A stretch of DNA of 64,000 bases from Sipunculus nudus (Eukaryota > Annelida > Sipuncula > Golfingiida > Sipunculidae). The stretch lies in NCBI GenBank assembly GCA_026874595.1, contig CM049307.1:74376643-74440642 (forward strand), read 5' to 3'. Made by a program: the position numbers and the translations under genes. Positions 52,601 through 60,600 of the stretch are shown piece after piece; position 1 is the stretch's first letter; every line of letters starts with the position of its first letter. The notes beneath the pieces are model-generated. The model saw only the letters and a program-made list of their open reading frames with translations, had not been told where the DNA came from and made no database searches.

Positions 52601-55600
52601 AAGGATACAAAAAAAGCTTGAAAAGATATGGCTGTTAGAGTTAATATAAATAGTGTCAGAATTTGTCGGAAATCTAAAATAAATGTAAACAGTAAAGGGT
52701 TAAAAGCGCTTCAAAATTGAAAGCAAGCTGCGCGATTTAGCTTGACAGCAGTGGTGGCAATGGCCGGAGTGATAACTTCCTCACTGCTGACATATGGTAT
52801 TTGTGTAGTGTTTACAAGGATCGGTGATTAGCTCTAATAAAAAATGACGAGTCGGGATTATTTTGTGTCCCTTATATGTAACAAATAGGATATACATACG
52901 AAAAGATGTGTAAATGCACACATTAAAGTGACGGGCAAAGACATCTGTTGGCAAACATGGAAACTACTCTAACATTCACCTCTAAATAAGACTGTCGTCT
53001 ATTTCAGGCCGGCGTTTTTTTTTTGTTTGTTTTTTTTTAACGGAGACTTTTGCCCCGGCCACTAAATAAAGCCTCGGTCACAACCGGGATACGGTCACCG
53101 GTCGGCGAGTGTTTTGGGCTATTCTGTGCGGTAGATACACGGCAACCGTGCGTTTTTCAAAGGCCGCATGGACTCCGCAACGAACGTAACATTAGCGCAA
53201 GCGCTTAAGTTGATGCGGCGGCCGTGCGTCAGGCAGCCACCTACGGCCTCCGTACGGGCCCCGTAAATTAGACTAGGATGCCCGTGCGATTTTTAATGAC
53301 TACTCGGCTACCCGAGAGACGCACTGCGTACCTGCGGCTGTCGCAGGGTCAGCTTAGGCCTACTTTACCGTGCGAAGGCCGTGAGAATGAGGAAGATACC
53401 TTGCCGTTGCCGCATGTCGGCCGCATAAGTATTCCTGCGGTGTAACAAATCGAACGGTGATCTACGGTGTGCGGTGGCCGCTGCGGGTTGTGACCGAGGC
53501 ATTAGGCAGGCGACTACTCAAGGCCGAGCGTCTGATCGAGGAAATACGGCACGGTATACTTTGCTGGTCCAACCATACCTCTGATGTGCTGAAGCCATGG
53601 GGATGTGGCTTCTGGTGGCAGGCCATCCTGCGTCCGTCCGGTGTCTGGACACAATTCACAATATATGCTAGGTTCTTCTAAAGTTCTTTATTTCTTGGCA
53701 GATTTTTATTTTTTTATTATATCAGATAGGGCTAGGTGAGGGCATTAACATTTCTATACAGATTTTGGAAATTCATTATGCAACCTATTGCAAAATGTTT
53801 TCAAAATTTAAAAAAAATGTTCCACTTCATTTCATGACCTATTTTAGTTTTTTTTAGTTTTATCTGGTAGGGCTTTTCTTCAAATGTGTAAAACAATTTT
53901 CTTTTTCCTTATTTCTTAACCAATTTTAAATCTGCTTGTTTTATCAGATTGGGGTTAAGGATTGTCCTTTGAAACTTTACCCAGAATTTTTAAAAGTTTA
54001 TGCAAACCTTTTTCAAAATCATATTAAAAACATGCTTCTTTATTTGTTGACCAATTTTAAAGTTCATTGCATGCACTTGGTGAAAATTTTATGTTGTTTT
54101 GGGTGCCAGATGAGCACTACATCCTTGGTGTTCTGGTTCCCTCAAGAAACTGTGATCCAGGAATATATTACTGATACTTTTTTTTTCTTCAGGCCACAGA
54201 ACCCAGCCAAGCATCCCTGAAGAAAGAAATGGATGCTATTTTGAGCACAGACCAGAATGATATTGCGAAGGTGGCAGCCCAGGGTGATATTCTCAAAACT
54301 AATCTGGAGTACCTCAAGATGGCGACTGTACTTAACACTGCTCGTAAGAACAGCCAAGAAGGTGCTTATCCCTGCACTGCACTGTGCACGTTTCTTCTCT
54401 AAGATCTAAACCTGCCAACACTGAATCTCCAATATAATGCAATCTCAAGGTGTAATATCAAATATCCATGAACCTGCTAAAATCATTTTGTCAGGTAAAT
54501 CAGCAGGTCTAGCTGAAGTTACCCTTAGTAACTTTTGTAAACTTTTCAGACAAATCATCGCAAAACTTGAACATTTTAACATTTCTATAATAACCGTATG
54601 AAAATGTGAGGTTTGTAGAGATTGTAAGGTATTTGATTTTAGTGCTGTATAACTTAAATTGTGTATCAAATATCATTTAAATAGAATTATGGATCAGATG
54701 ACTTGCATTTGGGTCATTGGCGTTATTACATCAAGTTAATCGCTGAGCTCTATGCTGAAGGACTTATTTAAAAAGAGAGAACTACATGCCCAATTCCTTT
54801 AGATGTTTAGTGTTGGCAGGTGACTATCAGATAAGGTTCATTTTGTTATCATGATAATCAATTTTTAGCAGTTTTTACTGACACAGTACTTTGTTTGTTA
54901 TGGATTTTATCAAAGTCATTAATGTAATTCAGAAATTATTTTAAAAAATTTCGTAAAATGTTATTATTTTTCTCTGTACCCATTCATTCTTTCAAGTAAA
55001 AACTTACATTACTGGAGAAAAATATCAGAATTACACAGTACCTTGTGGAGATTGGATAAGGGCTAACTGAACTTGTACTCCAGACCTCTAGGGTTGTACA
55101 AGTTTTACTCTCAAATAGTTAACATTTTCATGAGGTACATGTATATATATATTCGTTGTCAATGTTTTGGCATTCCTGACACTAATAATCCAGATAATAT
55201 ATTAACAAACCAGTAATGAATCATTTGTCCTCAGAAATTTTATATTAAGGATGAAATGATGCTCTTAGCTACTACATAATAATTAGCAGGAGAAAATACA
55301 AATTGCTGTGTCGGGCTCCCATGTCAGGATGTGATAAATGTTAGTTTACAGAGATGATGAAAGAGGCGCCAGGAAGGTTGGTGAGGTGTGGTTTATACTG
55401 ATTTGTGGTTTGATTATGGTCCAGATCTTCAAAAATTTTTGAATTACTTATATCTATACATATTTGGAATAATGCTTCATGTTTCCTTTTTTGCATACAT
55501 TTTGCTACATACTTCATATGCATAAAGTGAAAACTGGCAGCAGCTGGCAGTATTTATTAAATGAATATGTCATCGATTAAAGTGTAAATAATTCAAGAGC

Positions 55601-57591
55601 AGTCTCATTTTGGTACATACAACTCCCCAAGAAATCTTATCATAAATGTTTTATTGACCATACTCTGATATATTACCTCTGTACATTTTTAGCCATATAA
55701 AAAAATGGTGATAACAGGACAAAAAAAATTGGGGACTATCTACTAATATGTTGTAGATTATATTTTGATAAAAACAGGATTTTTTTCAGTGTCACAGAAA
55801 AAAATAGTTCAATTATATTGTGATACTCTGATTGGCAGTCAAAATTTATATTGATTATATTCTTATAATATCTTCTCATAATTACTTTATACCAGTAGAC
55901 GGCTCATAAATGTTAGATTTTTATGCAAACAGTATTCAGCCTCTCAGAATCAAAAGGAAAATAGAGGAGATGATTAAATATATACTAACAGAGTCATACT
56001 GTATGGTTAATTCATTTTCTTATGTGACTGTTAACCAAGAGGTTACATTTCAGAAAATGTCTAAAATGACAAACAAATGAAAGTGAGAAAGGGATTATGA
56101 TAAATGATTAACACTGAGTAATTTTTATCATCTGCGCAAGTCTCACTTAATGGACATTATATAACTTTTCAGTTGTGGAACTTTTGACAAACATTTCGAT
56201 ATAAAACACTTCAAGCTTTTATTGCAGCATACTTCTGTTGAAATTAGTATCATAAAAACAAGTGCAATGCATGTAAATACAGTGAATGCTTAATGGATTG
56301 TAATAATCATGGCTCAGTAGGTTATATAATTCCTCCAGTTTTATATATCTGGTTTTTGCTTGTCTTTAGCATGTTTTTAAACTTAACAGTTTGATCAGTG
56401 ATCCTACCCAAGGTGATTTTGCTGTGTTTTTGATACTTTTTCCCCTTGGGTGACTTCATGGTTTGACAGGGTTTTTATGCACATTTTTGCACCAGATTTG
56501 AAGGTTGAAGTGGGTTTTTGCTTTTTCATTAGCATGGCATTGCGTTTACATTCTGGTTTGAGCTGCACCAGTTTTAGAAGAAATGTTATTGAGACATTTA
56601 AAAATATAAACCACCTCCACTTTTTGTACTAATTAGGTTTCATACAGATCAAAACCCATGAAATCCAAGAATTTAAAATTGCAGGATTGAAAAATATAAA
56701 TTTCCTTAAATTTTAGTAAAATAATGAGAAATTCATAATCTTGTTCCCAGTAGTTTCTCGTAAATTACATGCTCTCCCAGTCCCTGAATTGTTGTCATGT
56801 GATTGTCTTGAGTGATCCCAGTTAACCCTTTGAGACTTAGATTTTTTGGCTAATATTAATATATAAATTTATTTCTGGACCCTCCCCCTGGATCCACTCC
56901 TGACATGATCCTTGCAGGTCCTTGAGGGGTCCTGAAATTTGCACTTATGTTTTGAATGGGAATCCTGTGTGAAAAAACTACATGTTTTTATTCAAATACT
57001 GTATTAGTTTGCAAAGGCTTCAAGGAGTGCTTCATGCCCTAATAGTTACCAACAGGCAAACCTTCCTGCCCTTTCTGTTAGGGTAGGAAGCTCTGCTAAG
57101 GTATCATATTTGTGATATTTGCAAATCATGAAAACAAAATATTTATTGGTCAGACAGGTGAACAGTCCATTATACTATTTTTAGTTTATAAGTTCAGGAG
57201 AGCTTTTAATGTACCCCTGGCATTGTTGGCATCACCTGTAGACAGCTCAGCAACCACTTACCCTATTGTACCCTATCATATATGTATTGTATAGGAGGTA
57301 AGGAATCCTGCCTATGGATTTTTGGGCCAACAGACTAGGTCACAGGCCACAGGTGTTCATGAAGTAGTTAAGTTAAAGTTTTTTTGTTAGGCTTATTGCT
57401 AATGAAGATATTTCAGTTAAACTTAGTACACTGAGGAACTGTGACAATACCCACAGTCATTAAGAATATCCCATATTTTAACTTCTGGGCAGGAAATTAA
57501 CACTTAACAATCAAAATTTGTACAGGTCCCAAGCCAACTCAGTTTAAAGATTTTGGTCAACTGTTCATAAGTCAGCAACCCCTCACCATAT

Positions 57592-57654
<63 letters not shown>

Positions 57655-60600
57655 CATGTAATTGAGAAATCCCTAATGATGTTGGGGTCAAAAGGTTAAA
57701 GACCAGTTAGCTGGTTGATCCAGTTGAGCTCACAGGTTGTTTTGTCAAGTTTTAGCAGGATAGTCGGGGCTCACTTAAAATGACAGAGGCCCATCAACAA
57801 TGGATGGGAAAAATCAGATTGACATTGGCATTGTAAGCTTTTCAAAATGAGCCGTTAGATCAGTGTAAAGCAACGAAAAGAGAAGTAATTTGCATAAAAA
57901 AAAGTCCAACAGAAATAAATTGCTTGCTTTATACATCTCATTATCCATGTATTTTGCTGGTTGAATGTAAACGCTGCCATGTGTTTTTATCAGGTTTTCC
58001 TTTTACCGTTTTTATAGTGGATTGACTTTTTTTAAACAATTTTCATAAATTTTTTGTGATTGATTCCTAGAAATGTATTTTTGATATAACCTAACAATAT
58101 ATTAAGTGTCTGTAATTTTTTATGAACTTTGCTTACTGTTTTAAATCTCAAATACTTTTTTCATTGAAGTATATTCTATTTTGTAATTGATACAGATAAT
58201 AAATAATTTCTTTATATCAAAAATATATTAAGATTTCACTTAACAATATATTAAGTTTCTTTGATTTTTTATAGACTTTTTTTTGGTCTCAAATACTTAT
58301 TTCCGTAGAAGTATCTTCTATTTTGTATTTGATACAGATAATAAATATTTTCTTGATATTACTCAACAATATTAAGCTTTCTCTAAATATTTAAAGCCTA
58401 GGATTACTGTTTTTCATACAAATTTCTTTTATTTTTTACTTGATGATTTCTTGAAAGCAGTTAATAATATATTAAACTCTTTAATTTTATACCAGCAGTT
58501 CAACTTGTTATTGATACAAGTTAAATTCAAATTGTTGTATACTGTTTTGTATCTTAAGTACATGCATTCGCAAGCATTAGCATAGAAAATGGATTAAACT
58601 TTGATCTTAAAGTTGGTACTACAATTTTAAAACTAATTTTGGAAAATGAAAATTTTGGGTATTCTTATTTCTGTAACTTGTTTAAGGTTATGTTAATGGT
58701 TTTTGCTTTTCTTCATGATGAAAGTCTTTATAATGAATAGGACCTATCGCATTAGAAATTATATTTTAAAATTATATCAGAAATTTATTTACTGTCTTAA
58801 ACTTTTGTGTATTGCCATTAGATAATATAAAAAAGTTGATTTTTGCTAAACAGCTATTTCAGTATTTCATATGATGCCGTTTTCTTGTCCACTGTGCAAC
58901 GTATACTCATGTCTTTTGAGCTGTACCATTAAATGATATGTCATTCTGAATAATAACCATGATTGTATTTATTAATTACTCTAAATTGTTTTTTTAAGCT
59001 TATTTTGATACTGACGTAGTCAGAGACACCAGCAGCATTGGATATGGACCACGCTACACCAACAAGCAGAATACTGTTGTGGTAAGGGAGACTCTTTTCT
59101 GATTTTTACCTTGTCTATCTGTGCAGACCTTTTTATTGTTCAAATGAAACTCAGGTAGTACACAGAATTTACTTGAAAAAAGGGCTGAAATATCTGTCAC
59201 AATTGGCAATTAATGTTATCAATAAGCCAAATCATGACATATTGCCGGTCCATTTACCTACCATTCCACTAAGCTAAACTGAATAATTTGCCTTAAATAC
59301 AAGTTTATCTCCCTCACAAGTAAATCATCTACAACTAGAGATTGGCTGCTGTATCTAAGGCATACAGAAGGCAAAGAGACTAAGTGACTTGCCTAGCACT
59401 GTCAAAAGGCAGAGGCTTGTTATAGCTAAACAGTTGCCCATCCGGACCCTAACCCATCTGGTGAACCAGCCCACTTTATCATAACTAACCCATTTTAATG
59501 GATAAGTCTACCTGTGGTGAGGAGGAATGTATACTGTGGTTGGCTTCAAATTCGTAAGGCTGAAATTTAGCGATTTTTTCTTTTTTTTAATGTTTTGCGA
59601 GTGTTTAAATTTCCCAATTGCACCAGAATCAATAATATTTACATTTATTATAAAATAAAAATTAAACCCACAATACCTCACTCATTACCGTTATAATCAT
59701 TGTATTATAACTTGTCTCATAATCGATGTTTTGACAATTATCATTACGTGTTTGCATGAGAAGGTTGCGATACCATCCACAGATTAAGTGTTGATTTACA
59801 AACCATGTTTTTAGAGGTGTGATAACTAACCAATATGTGCAGATGCATCATAAACTCTTATTCATCCTCAATAAAAGGGCAGCTTATTCCTGAAGGTTTC
59901 ATATTCGCAATTATTATAATCGCATTAGCGAATATTGCTAAAATAAAACCACAGTATATGTCAAAATGGAATATCCTACCTACCTAAAAGGTAAATATGT
60001 TTTAGCTTTTGAAACTGACTTTTTTGTTTTGCAACATTCTCAAATTTAGTGAAAAAGGATTTGTTGTTAAAGCAGATCGGACACTTTCAAAGTGGAAGAC
60101 AGATTAGTGACAGGATAAAATCAGGAAAGATGATAGTGATGCAAACTCTGCAAAGTGTCTTCAGCTTCCAAAAGTACGTTATAATCTGTTTTTTTTTAAA
60201 TGTTTATTATTGAAGACTGGGTCAGGTCTTAACATGACAGCTGAAGAGAAGGAAGAAGCAATAGAACAAGTGAGGGACACAAGATCCAGGGTAAGCGCAG
60301 CACGCACACACACACAAACATTTGGCAATAAGCCTCAAAATTTAAATGTAGATATAACAACTGGGTTTACAGGATATTTGATCTATATTACGATTCCTCC
60401 CACAAATGAAATGAAACATACATACAACACAGCAATTTAGATCTAATTCACCAAAGTGGCCCAAAGGTCTTAATTTGTATTGACTGTTATTATAAAGCCA
60501 AAACTGATCATAAAACCAGCCCTAGGGGCAGCACATTAGCTAAAGAAATGGAGTCACTGTGGCTACAAAGCTTAACCAGCATTAGACTTTATCCATCTAC

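Larger units (their letters stand above)
49206..54192 (+). other. Intron 17 (4987 nt), rich in small transposons
   Basis: Holds a CpG-rich patch (49555-49740), a hairpin-headed repeat dimer (50281-50760), a piggyBac-type MITE (52430-52703), a CpG-rich TIR element (53071-53500), and a degenerate set of TATCAGATAGGGCT-like repeats (53722-53960). The stretches 50770-52420 and 52710-53060 show no feature I can name. Confidence 0.7.
54362..58998 (+). other. Intron 18 (4637 nt)
   Basis: Contains a hAT-like end at 56871-56905, a (GT)n(AT)n microsatellite at 57593-57650, and a tandem duplication near 58080-58380. No gene recognised. Confidence 0.7.
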
